Shown piece after piece: positions 1 to 8,646 of a DNA stretch of 64,000 nucleotides. Both the position numbers and the translations under genes were made by a program. The notes under the pieces were generated by a model that was given only the letters and a program-made list of their open reading frames with translations, was not told the origin of the DNA and searched no databases. Position 1 is the stretch's first letter. The number at the start of each line of letters is the position of its first letter. Source of the DNA: Shewanella acanthi (lineage in GTDB: Bacteria > Pseudomonadota > Gammaproteobacteria > Enterobacterales > Shewanellaceae). The DNA lies in NCBI RefSeq assembly GCF_019457475.1, contig NZ_CP080413.1:3658001-3722000 (forward strand), written 5' to 3'.

Positions 1-2
1 AA

Positions 3-233
3 GAAGAATTCGGTTATCTGCCATTAGCCGATCAAATACCATCTAAGCCTTATTTTGATAAACACGACTACGCCAACTTCGATTATGACTCGAACCAAGC
101 CGACGCTTCTTTTGTAAAACTCAAAGCGGGTATGTTCGCGCTATTCTTCCCTGGCGATATCCATATGCCGGGCGCTGGCGACAATGCCACACAGGTGCGT
201 AAAGTCGTGATCAAGGTAAAGGTTGAAGACTAA
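3..233 (+). CDS. YhcH/YjgK/YiaL family protein, C-terminal part (5' end outside window)
   Basis: The open frame enters from the left edge and ends at a TAA at 231-233, giving the last 76 residues. The piece contains FALFFPGDIHMPG and a closing run VRKVVIKVKVED. These match the cupin-like metal-binding C-terminus of the YhcH/YjgK/YiaL (DUF386) family, whose members are about 150 residues, so about half is missing. Family members have been linked to sugar or sialic acid metabolism and to biofilm formation, but no substrate can be assigned here. The His in the GDIHMPG segment is a family metal ligand. The gene is followed by 170 bp before ppaC and no clear terminator. Confidence 0.8.
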   Translation, partial: EEFGYLPLADQIPSKPYFDKHDYANFDYDSNQADASFVKLKAGMFALFFPGDIHMPGAGDNATQVRKVVIKVKVED

Positions 234-403
234 AACCTGCACTTGTTTAAGTGACCTCGCCCATTTGCGAAAGTGACAGGGCATTTTAAGCACACATTTT
301 GAGCACAATAGCTTGTCAAAGCCGCCCCATATGCGCTTTGGCTATTTCCGAATCTGGCGAAATATTGTTAAAATTGCCACAAATTTAAAGGAGAGTTCCC
401 CAA

Positions 404-1324
404 ATGCCTATGTACGTTGTCGGTCACAAAATTCCCGATTCTGATTCAATCTGCGGTGCTATCGCGTTAGCTTATTTAAAAAACCAAATCGGTGAAGAAG
501 CCGTTGCCGCACGTTTAGGTGAATTATCACCAGAAACCGCCTTTATTCTGGAGCGTTTTGGCTTCGAAGCCCCAGAATACAAAACCAGCTATGCTGGCGA
601 GCAAGTTTACATTGTTGACCACTCTGAACTGACTCAAGCGCCGGACGATATCGCTCAAGCGACTATCGTTGGTATCGTTGATCACCACAAATTAGGCGAT
701 CTAACGACAGATACACCGTTAGAATGCTGGATCCGCCCAGTAGGTTGCAGCAACACTGTGATCAAAATGATGTACGACTTCCATCAAGTTGCCATCCCTA
801 AAAACATCGCTGGCATCATGATGTGCGCCATCCTGAGCGACACAGTGATCTTCAAATCACCTACCTGCACCACTGCTGATATCCGCTGCGTTGAAGCCTT
901 AGCCGAAATCGCGGGCGTTGAAGACTTCAAAGCGCTGGGCATGGAAATGTTCAAAGTGAAGTCTGCCGTTGAAGGCACTCCAGCCCGTGACCTCGTGATG
1001 CGCGATTTTAAAGACTTCAACATGAACGGTAACTTAGTGGGTATCGGTCAGTTAGAAGTGATTGATCTGTCTGTATTTGACAGCATCAAAGCTGAACTTG
1101 AAGCCGATATCAAAGCACTGAAGGCTGAGGGCAACCGTCACAGCGTATTGTTACTGCTGACCGACATCATGAAAGAAGGCTCTGAACTGTTAGTGATTTC
1201 TGACGATGCCGATCTGGTTAACCGCGCCTACGGAAAAACACCTGTCGATGGCAAAGTATGGTTAGATGGCGTATTAAGCCGTAAGAAACAAGTTGTGCCA
1301 CAACTACAAGCTGCATTCGCTTAA
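404..1324 (+). CDS. ppaC: Manganese-dependent (family II) inorganic pyrophosphatase
   Basis: Hydrolyses pyrophosphate to phosphate in the cytoplasm, pulling biosynthetic reactions forward. The 306 residues match family II pyrophosphatases in length. The DHH-superfamily metal ligands are visible: GHKIPDSDS (H8, D12, D14), VDHSE (D72), and the DHH triplet at 93-95. The C-terminal substrate-binding motif SRKKQ is near residue 293. An AAAGGAG ribosome site at 387-393 fits the ATG at 404; a second in-frame ATG at 410 is the alternative and gives the usual MYVVGHK start. It is a single-gene unit with its own terminator. It is unrelated in sequence to family I Ppa of E. coli. Confidence 0.95.
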   Translation: MPMYVVGHKIPDSDSICGAIALAYLKNQIGEEAVAARLGELSPETAFILERFGFEAPEYKTSYAGEQVYIVDHSELTQAPDDIAQATIVGIVDHHKLGDLTTDTPLECWIRPVGCSNTVIKMMYDFHQVAIPKNIAGIMMCAILSDTVIFKSPTCTTADIRCVEALAEIAGVEDFKALGMEMFKVKSAVEGTPARDLVMRDFKDFNMNGNLVGIGQLEVIDLSVFDSIKAELEADIKALKAEGNRHSVLLLLTDIMKEGSELLVISDDADLVNRAYGKTPVDGKVWLDGVLSRKKQVVPQLQAAFA

Positions 1325-1352
1325 TCAAAAAGCGCTTAGCTAACTGTCTGAT

Positions 1353-1379
1353 AAAAAGCCGAACACAGTTCGGCTTTTT
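1353..1379 (+). terminator. Rho-independent terminator after ppaC
   Basis: A perfect 12-bp inverted repeat (AAAAAGCCGAAC / GTTCGGCTTTTT) with a 3-nt loop lies 28 bases after the ppaC stop and ends in a T run. The A-run on the other side could make it work on both strands. Confidence 0.9.
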
Positions 1380-1573
1380 ATTGCCTATCGCTTAACTAGA
1401 ATCGTACTGCATGCTACACGTCTTATCTAAGCCACCATTCTTCCTATGTTCGAGTTTCATCGCGAGCTAAAGCCAGATTAAACTGCAGATGAATCCTTAT
1501 GTAAAAACTCGTCCTCCATCTCAAAACACGGCTAAGCTAAGTCCAAATCTGACAATCGCTACCACACAGCTTA

Positions 1574-2182
1574 ATGCCTGAAGCCCTACAACATATCATC
1601 AATGAAATGACCCCTTGGCTAAGCCAGTACGGTTATCTGCTGCTATTTATTGCCATCGCGGTAGAGGGTTTTGGTATTCCAGCGCCAGGCCAATCGCTGT
1701 TAATTGTCGCCAGCCTTAACTCTACAACGGGAGATATGTCACTAGCCTTAGTAATAACCGTTGCCGCCTTAGCCGCACTCACGGGAAACAGCGTGGGATA
1801 CTTTTTGGGTAGGCGTTTTGGCCATCTATTACGTGATAAGGGTTGGATAAAACCTAATCTTGAAGCAAAGCTTCATAACAGCATCGACCGCTATGGCATT
1901 ACCGCTCTAGTTATTAGCCGCTTTATCGAAGGACTCAAGCAATTTATGTTTATTGGCTGCGGCCTAGCCGAGATGCCATTAAAACCCTTTATCATCGGCA
2001 ATATCCTCGCCACCAGCCTCTGGGTCTGCTTGTTTGGTTTAGGACCTGTATTGATTCGCAATGAAATCGCCCCAGCACTCGCCTTTTACCATCAACATGA
2101 ATATTCAACTTGGATGATTGTCAGTCTACAGCTCTCTTTGCTGCTTCTATACTGCTTGCACATGCGACGAAAAAATCGATAA
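1574..2182 (+). CDS. DedA-family inner-membrane protein
   Basis: A 202-residue polytopic membrane protein of the DedA (SNARE-associated / VTT) family. The family motifs are visible: EGFGIPAPGQ near 32-41, GNSVGYFLGRRFG near 75-87 and ISRFIEGLKQFMFIGCG near 113-130, followed by hydrophobic helices. DedA proteins act in membrane homeostasis and have been implicated as undecaprenyl-phosphate or phospholipid transporters; which applies here is unknown. No strong ribosome site precedes the ATG, and a methionine at residue 12 is a possible alternative start. It stands alone between ppaC and a broken gene. Confidence 0.88.
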   Translation: MPEALQHIINEMTPWLSQYGYLLLFIAIAVEGFGIPAPGQSLLIVASLNSTTGDMSLALVITVAALAALTGNSVGYFLGRRFGHLLRDKGWIKPNLEAKLHNSIDRYGITALVISRFIEGLKQFMFIGCGLAEMPLKPFIIGNILATSLWVCLFGLGPVLIRNEIAPALAFYHQHEYSTWMIVSLQLSLLLLYCLHMRRKNR

Positions 2183-2287
2183 AAACATATCAAAAAAACT
2201 CTTAATATCTGATAAGTTATAACAACATGCTTGCTAAGCACTTACTTATGCAAAATGGATATTGACTAGAATCACAAGGAGTGTTTG

Positions 2288-2731
2288 ATGAAATATTTAG
2301 CTTTTATTGCTCTTACCTTTTTAACGGCCACAAGCACCGTTTCAGCAAAAACTCTCAAAATCTTCGGGGATGTTCAAGTAACTAATGTTAAACCAACAGA
2401 GGCATTCATCTGGGAACGTTCGAATAAAGAGACCCCTTTATACCCTATAGAATTAGCGAAGGCGAAAATCAGAGGTTAAACTGTACTATCTTTCGATATT
2501 TCTGAGTCTGGACACACTGAAAATGTCGAAGTCATCAACTCTATTCCCCACAGAGATCTAGGAAAGTATGCCAAAAAAATGGTGAAAGAATGGAAATGGA
2601 CACCGAGATCTTCGACAAACCAAGCTGCGGAAAAAAGGACGCTGAGACTCGATTTTTGTTTAGGAGCGAATTCGGAAGAAGATACTGAGCAACAATGTCA
2701 ACAGCAGACACAAGCAATCTGCGGCGAATAA
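2288..2731 (+). pseudogene. Broken periplasmic TonB-C-like protein, one in-frame stop
   Basis: An AAGGAG site (2277-2282) and ATG at 2288 start a protein with a clear signal peptide (KYLAFIALTFLTATSTVSA). The frame hits TAA at 2477-2479 and then continues open in the same frame to TAA at 2729-2731. The part after the stop (VLSFDISESGHTENVEV, then WKWTP) looks like the second half of a TonB C-terminal domain, where a strand followed by V.V..S.P and W.(Y/W).P is typical. Start and end lie in one frame, so a single nonsense change is the simplest explanation. The full length would be 147 residues with a Cys-containing Gln-rich tail. A sequencing error or translation of only the first 63 residues cannot be excluded. 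Confidence 0.7.
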
Positions 2732-2798
2732 ACTCTTTGTGTTTTTTAAGATCTCTTACAACCCTGCCGCTATTGGTCTATGGCCATTTCGATATCTT

Positions 2799-2831
2799 AA
2801 TGAGTCTCAACTTTTTTAGTTGAGACTCATT
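2799..2831. terminator. Long hairpin between convergent genes, likely shared terminator
   Basis: A perfect 14-bp inverted repeat (AATGAGTCTCAACT / AGTTGAGACTCATT) with a five-T loop lies between the broken TonB-like gene and the convergent hydrolase gene. The flanking bases are only moderately T-rich on each strand, so terminator strength is uncertain. Confidence 0.6.
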
Positions 2832-2865
2832 TATTTGAATAACTGAATTACTTTATCTGATCACC

Positions 2866-4302
2866 TTACTCTTGTGAGTTTTTTGCATCAGACAACGTTT
2901 GGTCAGCTTGAGGGGCTTCTTGAGCGTGTTTTTGCTCATCCGTTGCCGGTATATCAATGTTATGAAACTTAATATCTTCTGGAGTTGACAGCTTTCGGTC
3001 TGTACCAGTGTCGTTAACCCCCATAAGAGACGCACCTTCAAGTAAGGGAGTCTCTGATGCCTTATCTAGCTCGGTGGCGGTAACCGTTTCTGCATCTATT
3101 TCATTCATGTCTGATGGCTGCATTATATCAACTGCATCTTCACTAGCCTCAACAGCATGCTGCGGTAGTTCGTTGCGATATAAATCGATCATCTCCATCA
3201 CTTCAGATAGCGCTTTAGCGTGATCTGGAGTGAGGATTCCATTGTGGCCGGAGACAATTTCATCGGACACGGCCAGCACCCACACGGCCTGCATATTGGC
3301 ATCTTGGCATGTTTGCACGCTACGGCGTGCTTGCAGACGAGCACGAATTTTCCAACCTGTATTGGGCAAAGTCATCATACAACCAGGCATGTTGTCGTGG
3401 GCCTGCAATGCAGTGGGGATTTTGATGGTCTTATTACAATTCCCGCCCGAACATCTATCGATATCATGGGTTATTGCCCAGGAATTGCCGAGTGCACGCT
3501 CGCCATCTTTGATGTAATTAAACGCCTCTTTGACCGCAAAGTCGCCCTTAGATTGCAGTACCACCATACTCGGTTTTTGCCTATCGACACTTGATAAGGT
3601 ATCGAGCGGTTTAAAATCCTTCGCGGGAGCGGCAGGATTTAACAGCAAGAATAGATTAGGATTATCCTGTTCAGTATCGATGGCGTGCTTAATTCTGTCT
3701 TTGCTAGCATGCAGCACCATTAAGCCACCCAGGCTATGACCAATCACAGTGTAACGAGATAATTTCTGTTCTTTCACCAGTCCATCAAGTCTATCTAACA
3801 GTTCGGATAAGCCAGTTTGGCCTATGTGTTTTGCCACCGCTTTACGTTGCAAAATGGTTGGAAAATCTAAGGGTTCAATCCAACTCGTCGGGTCATCGGA
3901 ACCATCGAGCCAAAAAGGATCCAATTTGTCCCCACGCCAGCCAACATAAAGACCAAGCAAATTACGCTGCGAGTCCATAGCCGCCATTTGTTGATAAAAC
4001 TGCTCAAAAGCAATGAAATTATCATCCTTAGGATTAGCGCTATGGTGCCAGCCATGGACAAAAATCAGTAGTTCAGGTGCAACACCATTGTTTGGTTGCT
4101 CAATACGCGCCTGTAAACCCTGCCATTGTGCTTCGATATGGGGTTTTCCATGATCATTAAATTCAATGACATGCATATTCTGAGTAGCAATGTCCGCCCC
4201 AGGTAAGTGGTAGGGTCTATCGGGAATAAATGGAAGTAAAATGCCGAGGGCCAATAACATTAAGAACAGTAGCTTGTACTGAGTAAACTTCTTCAGGCTC
4301 AT
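2866..4302 (-). CDS. Membrane-anchored alpha/beta-hydrolase with acidic tail, function unknown
   Basis: The 478-residue protein has an N-terminal hydrophobic segment (residues 11-25, LLFLMLLALGILLPF) that looks like a signal anchor or uncleaved signal. An alpha/beta-hydrolase core follows: LIFVHGWHHSAN (79-90, oxyanion region) and the nucleophile elbow GHSLGG (188-193, Ser190). Residues from about 385 to the end are an acidic, low-complexity tail rich in Glu, Asp, Ala and Thr with no hydrophobic core. Such proteins are usually called lipase- or esterase-like; the substrate cannot be read from sequence. It is the last gene of a leftward group (PAP2, glycosyltransferase, hydrolase) with 140 bp between it and its upstream neighbour, so cotranscription is possible but not shown. 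Confidence 0.75.
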   Translation of the reverse strand: MSLKKFTQYKLLFLMLLALGILLPFIPDRPYHLPGADIATQNMHVIEFNDHGKPHIEAQWQGLQARIEQPNNGVAPELLIFVHGWHHSANPKDDNFIAFEQFYQQMAAMDSQRNLLGLYVGWRGDKLDPFWLDGSDDPTSWIEPLDFPTILQRKAVAKHIGQTGLSELLDRLDGLVKEQKLSRYTVIGHSLGGLMVLHASKDRIKHAIDTEQDNPNLFLLLNPAAPAKDFKPLDTLSSVDRQKPSMVVLQSKGDFAVKEAFNYIKDGERALGNSWAITHDIDRCSGGNCNKTIKIPTALQAHDNMPGCMMTLPNTGWKIRARLQARRSVQTCQDANMQAVWVLAVSDEIVSGHNGILTPDHAKALSEVMEMIDLYRNELPQHAVEASEDAVDIMQPSDMNEIDAETVTATELDKASETPLLEGASLMGVNDTGTDRKLSTPEDIKFHNIDIPATDEQKHAQEAPQADQTLSDAKNSQE

Positions 4303-4442
4303 TTATAACAACATAATCAACGGCCAGGCTAGGCCTACAAAGGTGTGCTGAAAGGGCTAACAGCAAAGTTGGCGAAATTATACGCTAAGCCCATACGCCC
4401 AGCTAGTGTCTCAGGCGCTTTTCAGGTTCTGATTTATCATGC

Positions 4443-5483
4443 TTAACGCCAAGTGTCAGGCAGTTTAACCTGACTCCAAAGTTCCTGACACAAAGGTTGA
4501 ACATTTTGCCACTGACCACCTTTAATCCAGTTCACTAACGCATGCCCCACCTGCGGGTAAGCAATAGGCTCGGGAGATGCGGCCTTGAGCCAACGTTTCA
4601 CGGTAGCGCTATCTAAACTCATCATACTGTCTCCCGCTCCAAGTAACTGCAATGCCGCCACATTCGATAACTGCTCGAACTGACCAATCAAGGGCTTAAC
4701 TAAGAGTTTTTTCCCTAGGGTTAAGGCTTCACTCGACAATTCAAATCCTGCATTGGCAATAACACCGCCGCAACCAGCAAGGTGGAGCTTAAAACCATCA
4801 CGGCTAAAACCGTACCACTGAATATTGTCGGCAAGCGCTTTTGTGGGCAGCTCGGCGTGATAAACCAGAAATTGATAATTGCTGAAGGATTGAAAAAATT
4901 CGGCGATGACATCAGGATCTTCGAAGGGTAAATACACCAAAATCTGATGACTGTGCTCGATGCTACAGGATTCGACTTCAACAAATGGCGGCAAAATAGG
5001 GAAACCAAAATGATGCCAATGACAACCCAAAGCCACATCCACTGGCGCGAAGTAATTAAGTAACAATTCATTAAACCAAGAACTGCCAAGCTTAGGCACT
5101 GGGTGAGTCAAAGCAGCTTGATGACTAATACCGATTGACGGTATTCCTTGGTTTTTAGCCGCCCAGGCTGAGACAGGCTCAAAGTCATTCAGTACGAGAT
5201 CGTAGCAATGCAAATCAAGAGCTTGAATATCCCTTAACAGTGATAACGACAAATTTTGTTTAACGGTTTGCGAAAGATTTATCCTGCCCGATTGAGTCGC
5301 AAAGGTCATTCCCTGCTGCACCCGATATTCGCCAAAACAGTCCATATCGAAAAATTGCTCTGGCCTTCGCCCTGAAAATAAAAAATCCACATGGATGTTT
5401 TGCTTAAGCAGCGCCTTAGCCATGACTCTTGCTCGGCTCAAATGACCATTGCCAGTGCCTTGCACCCCATAAAGAATTCGCAT
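4443..5483 (-). CDS. MJ1255/VC2487-family glycosyltransferase
   Basis: The 346-residue protein begins MRILYGVQGTGNGHLSRA, a glycine-rich nucleotide-sugar-site loop typical of the MJ1255/VC2487 family (GT-B fold, distantly MurG-like). A second family hallmark is the C-terminal half segment CGGVIANAGFELSSEAL, which resembles the UDP-sugar-binding region of MurG and GT28 enzymes. The acceptor and product are unknown. It is a soluble or membrane-peripheral cytoplasmic enzyme with no signal peptide. The PAP2 phosphatase gene lies 66 bp upstream on the same strand, suggesting joint expression and perhaps work on a lipid-linked substrate, which is an inference only. Confidence 0.82.
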   Translation of the reverse strand: MRILYGVQGTGNGHLSRARVMAKALLKQNIHVDFLFSGRRPEQFFDMDCFGEYRVQQGMTFATQSGRINLSQTVKQNLSLSLLRDIQALDLHCYDLVLNDFEPVSAWAAKNQGIPSIGISHQAALTHPVPKLGSSWFNELLLNYFAPVDVALGCHWHHFGFPILPPFVEVESCSIEHSHQILVYLPFEDPDVIAEFFQSFSNYQFLVYHAELPTKALADNIQWYGFSRDGFKLHLAGCGGVIANAGFELSSEALTLGKKLLVKPLIGQFEQLSNVAALQLLGAGDSMMSLDSATVKRWLKAASPEPIAYPQVGHALVNWIKGGQWQNVQPLCQELWSQVKLPDTWR

Positions 5484-5549
5484 TAATTGTCCTTTAATTC
5501 ATTAGCATCAATGCCACCAGTAAAGAGTGCTCATCCATTTTTATTGCGA

Positions 5550-6062
5550 CTATATCACTGGGTTTACTAACCACACCGCGCCCATTCCCAATACTGCACC
5601 CGCCACTATGTCCAAGGGATAATGCACCCCAAGGGCGATACGTGAACCACCAATACAAAGTGCCCATAGGTAAGCCAAAGGCGCTGCAACTGGGTAAACC
5701 TGGAGCATACAAGTCGCCGTCACAAAAGCAGCGGCCGTATGTCCAGAAGGAAGACTAAAGCGATCAGAAGGTTTAAAGCCAACCTCAACCCCAGCCAAGG
5801 CATAGCATGGACGCATGCGGCGAATACTATTTTTGAGGAGTAAATACAGCGGTAACTCGATTAAAAAACTGGCCAACATCAAGTTAAAAAAGGCCTGTCC
5901 CTGTCCATGGGTTAATAACAATCCCACCGAGAAATACAAGTAAAGTGGGCCGTCTCCTGTGGCAGAAATACGTTTAGCGAGATTGTTACAACGGTGTTTT
6001 TGACTCAAATCGACTACAAGAAAAAACAGCCTCTTATCTAAATCATTAATGTAGCTCAACAT
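5550..6062 (-). CDS. PAP2-superfamily membrane phosphatase
   Basis: A 170-residue inner-membrane protein with all three PAP2 (phosphatidic acid phosphatase type 2) active-site motifs: K77 followed by R84-P85, PSGH at 105-108, and SR(x5)H(x3)D at 140-151 (SRIALGVHYPLD). Hydrophobic helices surround them. Family members dephosphorylate lipid phosphates such as undecaprenyl pyrophosphate, phosphatidic acid or phosphatidylglycerol phosphate; which lipid is used here is not clear. It heads the leftward group with the glycosyltransferase gene downstream. Confidence 0.88.
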   Translation of the reverse strand: MLSYINDLDKRLFFLVVDLSQKHRCNNLAKRISATGDGPLYLYFSVGLLLTHGQGQAFFNLMLASFLIELPLYLLLKNSIRRMRPCYALAGVEVGFKPSDRFSLPSGHTAAAFVTATCMLQVYPVAAPLAYLWALCIGGSRIALGVHYPLDIVAGAVLGMGAVWLVNPVI

Positions 6063-6383
6063 AAAACAGACTCCTTGCAGGTTTCCCTGCGAGTATTACT
6101 GTGATGTTTATCGATACATTCTTTCGACAGCGCTCAGCACTCAGGCAAATTTTACCAACGCAGTCCACGATAGAATGGTGCCGTCGACGGCCAAAAACGA
6201 GAGATAAATAGAGACTAAAAAGCGCCGATGACAGGCAAGTGACATAGAACCTAAAGTTTTATGACAGCCAATAAAATAAATGTGTGGCGGGAAAATCAAG
6301 AAAGAAGGTAAACAATGGGGTTAAAACAGCGTGTCGCCCTAACGCTCTATAAAGGCGACACCTATCGGACTGTTTATTAGGGC
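6063..6383. other. Intergenic region with a weak hairpin
   Basis: No coding frame stands out in these 321 bases. Near the right end an inverted repeat GTGTCGCC (6331-6338) / GGCGACAC (6354-6361) with a 15-nt loop could be a weak terminator for the leftward small membrane protein gene. The rest presumably holds the PAP2 gene promoter, but I cannot point to convincing -35/-10 boxes. Confidence 0.5.
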
Positions 6384-6638
6384 TTAAGCGGTAGCCGCTT
6401 CGACACCTTTTGCACGGTAAATTTTAGTCAGGTGGTAGATGTTAATACAAGCTACAAAAGCGTTCATACCAGCTACTGGCCAAGCTGAAATAAATACGCC
6501 ATAGATGACAAACAGCGAACAACCAACGAAGTTTAACCATCTCAACCAAACGATGTTCTTCATCATGAGCGAAATCGCAACCATGACAGAAGCCATATAA
6601 CCAATAATTTCAACAGTGTTTAAAGCTTCCACAGGCAC
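6384..6638 (-). CDS. Small inner-membrane protein, function unknown
   Basis: An 84-residue hydrophobic protein with about three membrane spans: residues 10-27 (VEIIGYMASVMVAISLMM), 30-50 and 54-70. The charged C-terminus KIYRAKGVEAATA would be outside the membrane. The layout resembles YgjV-like small membrane proteins (GYMAS.. then WLRWLNFVGC), but the match is by general pattern only. Proteins of this type in Shewanella have sometimes been labelled uroporphyrinogen decarboxylase, which the sequence does not support. It is a single-gene unit. Confidence 0.65.
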   Translation of the reverse strand: MPVEALNTVEIIGYMASVMVAISLMMKNIVWLRWLNFVGCSLFVIYGVFISAWPVAGMNAFVACINIYHLTKIYRAKGVEAATA

Positions 6639-6954
6639 CTCTCAAAGACCCTATACCGTCCATAGGCATAACGGGGGATCCGTGCCCCAAAGCAATTTAG
6701 TTAAATAATAAAACTCAGTGTTCGTATATAATAACAAATCCAGAATAAGAGTTGTAATAAAAAACCGTTATTAGATGACTTAAATCAAGCTCAAAGGATA
6801 ATAAATCGCCAGATATAGAAATTTTACTACAGGGGTGCTAAGTTCAAAAGTGCATCAATACCGTGATTGATAACACTTTTCTTTTCATCAATCCCTTTTA
6901 TACTGACGTAAACTCGCTAAACTGTACGCAAAGCAGATCAATAGGAGTGTAAAT
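6639..6954. other. Divergent intergenic region upstream of rraA and the small membrane protein
   Basis: These 316 AT-rich bases lie between divergent starts, so promoters for both should be here. No gene is visible. An AATAGGAG ribosome site just before 6955 serves rraA. I see no confident operator. Confidence 0.5.
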
Positions 6955-7440
6955 ATGGAATACAACACCTCAGAACTATGTGACATGTACTTAGATGTCG
7001 TCGATGTTGTTGAGCCCATGTTCAGTAATTATGGTGGTTGTAGCTCTTTCGGTGGTTCCATCAGCACAATCAAGTGTTTTGAAGATAACGGCTTAATCGC
7101 CGAAGTCTTACAAGAAGATGGCCAAGGTAAAGTCTTACTGGTCGATGGTGGTGGTTCACTGCGCCGAGCACTTATCGATGCAGCTATCGCTGAAATTGCC
7201 GTTAGCAATAACTGGGAAGGTATTATCGTTTACGGTTCTGTGCGTGATGTGGATGCCCTTGAGGAACTTGATATTGGTATCCAAGCCCTAGCTTCTATTC
7301 CTGTTGGTGCCGATGGTAACTCAGTTGGCGAAGTGGAAATTCCCGTTAACTTCGGTGGCGTGACCTTCCTACCTGGTGATCATATCTATGCCGATAACAC
7401 TGGCATTATTCTTTCACCTGAGCCACTCGATATCGAGTAA
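6955..7440 (+). CDS. rraA: Ribonuclease E activity regulator RraA
   Basis: RraA binds RNase E and the degradosome and lowers RNA turnover. The 161-residue length equals that of E. coli RraA. The family's phosphate-loop-like core is clear: GGCSSFGG near 27-34, [16 protein letters not shown] near 62-77 and [11 protein letters not shown] near 95-105. The fold is trimeric and related to methyltransferase MenG, which is why old annotations call it demethylmenaquinone methyltransferase. The start follows an AGGAG site (6943-6947). A terminator follows, so it is monocistronic. Confidence 0.95.
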   Translation: MEYNTSELCDMYLDVVDVVEPMFSNYGGCSSFGGSISTIKCFEDNGLIAEVLQEDGQGKVLLVDGGGSLRRALIDAAIAEIAVSNNWEGIIVYGSVRDVDALEELDIGIQALASIPVGADGNSVGEVEIPVNFGGVTFLPGDHIYADNTGIILSPEPLDIE

Positions 7441-7458
7441 CACAAATTTGTCGACAAG

Positions 7459-7483
7459 AAAGCCAGCTAAGCTGGCTTTTTTA
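7459..7483 (+). terminator. Rho-independent terminator after rraA
   Basis: Inverted repeat AAAGCCAGC / GCTGGCTTT with loop TAA, followed by a T run, begins 18 bases after the rraA stop. Confidence 0.9.
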
Positions 7484-7572
7484 TTGCCTATTTTTAGCTT
7501 AGCACCATTGAATATTGGCCCTTGGCTGCGCCACAATGAGCTGTCTTTGGCCCGATAAGAAATCTCTCACCC

Positions 7573-8613
7573 ATGCTCGAATTTATCCCCTTTACTCAAG
7601 CCGATGTGACCAGTCTCGTTAGCCCTAGAGCAGGCGAAACTAAAATTGGCCAGTGTGTACATTTAGCTAATCACGAACACTCTCTTGATACCATTCTTGC
7701 TATCGCTAAAGCACATGGGGCTCAGTTTGCCATTTTGGGCGTTGGCGAGGACATAGGCCCACGGGCAAACCTTGGTCGTGGAGGTGCAACCGATGCCTTC
7801 ACCACTAGCATGCGCCAATGGCTCAATTTGCAATCGAATCGATTTCTGTCGGGGGCTGAATGTCTGATTTTAGGCCAAGTCCACACGGAGGATTTACAAC
7901 TGCAAAGTACTGAGGCCAGTGTTGAAAGCCTGCGCCAAGCGGTCGAGCGTTTAGATGAGCGCGTGATCAGGATAGTCACGGCCATTATGGCGGCAGGACT
8001 CGAGCCCATCCTCATTGGTGGCGGCCATAACAATGCCTATGGCTTACTCATGGCAACTTACGCCCATTACCAGCGCCAAGTGGCAGCGGTAAACCTTGAT
8101 CCCCACAGCGATTTTCGCCTGCTCGAAGGTCGCCACAGCGGCAATGGATTCAGTTATGCCGCCAGCCACGGCGCATTAGGTAGCTACCATGTATTAGGTC
8201 TTCACGAATTAAAAAACAGTGAAGCGAATCTGCAGCAGCTGACCGAATTTGGTGGCACTTGGCATAGTCTGCAACAAATTTGGGTTCGCCGTGAAATGAC
8301 CTTAACCCAAGCGCTGCATGAGATTGCCGATAAGTTGAATAGCACCAGCTTGCCAGTGGGGCTAGAACTCGATGTTGATGCCATTGCCAAAATGCCTAGT
8401 AGCGCATCGACTGCGGCAGGGATTCCACTTCTTGATGCAGCCCATTATGTTAGTTACATAGCTCGCAACTGCCCATGCGCCTATTTACACTTAGCCGAAG
8501 CAGCACCAAGCTGTCATGAGGTGGGAATGGAGGCTGGTCTTAAAGAAGTAGGCCAGAGTATCAGCGAGCTGATCTACGCCTATGTGCAGGGTCGTCGTCA
8601 GTATTTAGGATAA
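7573..8613 (+). CDS. Arginase/formimidoylglutamase-superfamily hydrolase
   Basis: The 346-residue ureohydrolase-fold enzyme keeps all six binuclear manganese ligands: GGGH (His152), DPHSD (Asp176, His178, Asp180) and ELDVD (Asp267, Asp269). An N-terminal GVGEDIGPRANLGRGGA stretch resembles formimidoylglutamases (HutG). Such enzymes hydrolyse C-N bonds in arginine, agmatine, guanidinobutyrate or formimidoyl-glutamate; the substrate here is not determined. There are no hut or arginine genes beside it: rraA is upstream behind a terminator and ubiE downstream. No strong ribosome site precedes the ATG. A GC-rich hairpin follows the gene. Confidence 0.8.
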   Translation: MLEFIPFTQADVTSLVSPRAGETKIGQCVHLANHEHSLDTILAIAKAHGAQFAILGVGEDIGPRANLGRGGATDAFTTSMRQWLNLQSNRFLSGAECLILGQVHTEDLQLQSTEASVESLRQAVERLDERVIRIVTAIMAAGLEPILIGGGHNNAYGLLMATYAHYQRQVAAVNLDPHSDFRLLEGRHSGNGFSYAASHGALGSYHVLGLHELKNSEANLQQLTEFGGTWHSLQQIWVRREMTLTQALHEIADKLNSTSLPVGLELDVDAIAKMPSSASTAAGIPLLDAAHYVSYIARNCPCAYLHLAEAAPSCHEVGMEAGLKEVGQSISELIYAYVQGRRQYLG

Positions 8614-8623
8614 TTGATTGAAG

Positions 8624-8646
8624 CTTGCGCCCATGCTGGGCGCAAG
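8624..8646 (+). terminator. GC-rich hairpin after the arginase-family gene
   Basis: A perfect 10-bp stem CTTGCGCCCA / TGGGCGCAAG with loop TGC lies 11 bases after the stop codon. The T-tail is poor (GCTATT), so it may be a weak terminator or a 3'-end stabiliser. Confidence 0.55.

Noticed and set aside
2477-2479. Recoding (selenocysteine or programmed readthrough) at the stop in the TonB-like gene
   Set aside because: The codon is TAA, which is not used for selenocysteine, and no structure suggests readthrough; simple nonsense decay or a sequencing error is more likely.
6384-6638. Uroporphyrinogen decarboxylase label for the 84-residue protein
   Set aside because: The protein is almost entirely hydrophobic helices and lacks any feature of that enzyme.
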